6,635 nt of DNA from assembly GCA_027489295.1 (NCBI GenBank), contig JAIYAA010000069.1, forward strand, positions 1 to 6,635, written 5' to 3'. Both the position numbers and the translations under genes were made by a program. Positions 6,085 to 6,635 of this stretch are shown here, piece by piece. Position 1 is the first letter of the stretch; each line of letters opens with the position of its first letter. The notes under the pieces were generated by a model. It did no database searches, had not been told where the DNA came from, and saw nothing but the letters and a program-made list of their open reading frames with translations. Source of the DNA: Sphingomonadales bacterium (GTDB lineage Bacteria; Pseudomonadota; Alphaproteobacteria; Sphingomonadales; Sphingomonadaceae).

Positions 6085-6635
6085 ATGCCGGATTCGAAGC
6101 CGATCACGCCTGTCATTCTTTCAGGCGGCTCGGGCACGCGCCTCTGGCCGATGTCGCGGCCTGAGCGACCCAAGCAACTGCTCTCACTGACTGCCGAAGA
6201 AACCATGCTTCAGCTGACGGCGCGGCGCGCTTCGGGGGATCGTTTCACCCCACCGATCGTCGTCGCCAATGCCTTTCATGCCGACCTTGTCGAGGAACAG
6301 CTCGCCGAGGTCGATCTCGCGGTGCGCGCGCTGATTCTCGAACCGATCGGCCGCAACACGGCGCCCGCGATCGCGCTCGCCGCCATGGTCGCGGGCGGCG
6401 GCAGCGAGCCGATTTTGGTGATGCCGTCGGACCACGTGATTTCCGATGTGGAGGCCTTCCATGCCGCCATCGATCGCGCCTTGCCGCTCGTCAACGATGG
6501 CTGGCTGGTCACCTTTGGCATCACCCCCGATTCTCCCGAGACCGGCTATGGCTGGATCAAGATCGGTGAGGAGGCGCTTGCACCCGGTGTTCACCGTGTC
6601 GAGCGCTTCGTCGAGAAGCCGCCGCGCGATCGGGC
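6085..6635 (+). CDS. manC: mannose-1-phosphate guanylyltransferase, N-terminal part (cut by window end)
   Basis: The enzyme makes GDP-mannose from mannose-1-phosphate and GTP in the cytoplasm, feeding exopolysaccharide, lipopolysaccharide and GDP-deoxysugar synthesis. There are 183 full codons visible and no stop before the window edge. Motifs seen: the nucleotide-binding signature ILSGGSGTRLWPMSR at 11-25 with the conserved PKQ at 29-31; EPIGRNTAPAIA at 86-97; VMPSDHVI at 112-119; FGITPDSPETGYGWI at 144-158, which is typical of mannose-1-phosphate rather than glucose-1-phosphate enzymes; and VERFVEKP at 172-179. Whether it is bifunctional with a C-terminal mannose-6-phosphate isomerase cupin domain (XanB/AlgA type) cannot be seen. 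It diverges from the glycosyltransferase operon, which suggests an exopolysaccharide role, though a housekeeping role for GDP-mannose is also possible. Confidence 0.93.
   Translation, partial: MPDSKPITPVILSGGSGTRLWPMSRPERPKQLLSLTAEETMLQLTARRASGDRFTPPIVVANAFHADLVEEQLAEVDLAVRALILEPIGRNTAPAIALAAMVAGGGSEPILVMPSDHVISDVEAFHAAIDRALPLVNDGWLVTFGITPDSPETGYGWIKIGEEALAPGVHRVERFVEKPPRDR

Noticed and set aside
1..6635. tRNA, rRNA, CRISPR array, insertion sequence or phage genes
   Set aside because: No repeat array, transposase motif, inverted-repeat pair or RNA gene was seen. Composition looks uniform and nearly all of the window is explained by six genes.

Overview
The window is very GC-rich DNA with dense, back-to-back genes. 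Its gene content points to an alphaproteobacterium of the sphingomonad type (Sphingomonas or a close relative). The main reasons are a monofunctional prephenate dehydratase divergent from a membrane-anchored, CycM-like cytochrome c, and an exosortase-associated (XrtA/PEP-CTERM) glycosyltransferase and two-component system. The taxonomic call is inference from gene families and order; no rRNA or other marker is present.

Layout. (1) Positions 1-1118 hold housekeeping genes. The 5' part of pheA (prephenate dehydratase) runs leftward off the edge. A 102-base spacer separates it from a rightward gene for a membrane-anchored c-type cytochrome. (2) A GC-rich hairpin at 1122-1149 lies between the converging ends of the cytochrome gene and the next operon. 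(3) Positions 1151-5927 form a tight leftward three-gene operon. In transcription order it encodes a polyisoprenyl-phosphate hexose-1-phosphate transferase-like glycosyltransferase of the TIGR03013 type, the membrane histidine kinase PrsK, and the sigma-54 activator PrsR. The two junctions overlap by 1 and 4 bases, so translational coupling is likely. (4) A 157-base divergent spacer (5928-6084) is followed by the 5' part of a rightward mannose-1-phosphate guanylyltransferase gene (manC type), cut by the window end.

Working together. The operon and manC look like one flank of an exopolysaccharide locus coupled to exosortase/PEP-CTERM protein sorting. ManC would supply GDP-mannose. The glycosyltransferase would load the first sugar phosphate onto undecaprenyl phosphate at the inner membrane. 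PrsK/PrsR would sense an unknown envelope or surface signal and switch on sigma-54 promoters, in other systems those of PEP-CTERM protein genes. The exosortase, PrsT, the chain-length and export proteins, and any PEP-CTERM substrate are not in the window, and I saw no convincing -24/-12 promoter in it. The targets of PrsR therefore probably lie elsewhere.

I do not see an undescribed system. The most interesting feature is the overlap-coupled operon joining a priming glycosyltransferase to its presumed regulators, with a nucleotide-sugar gene diverging from it.
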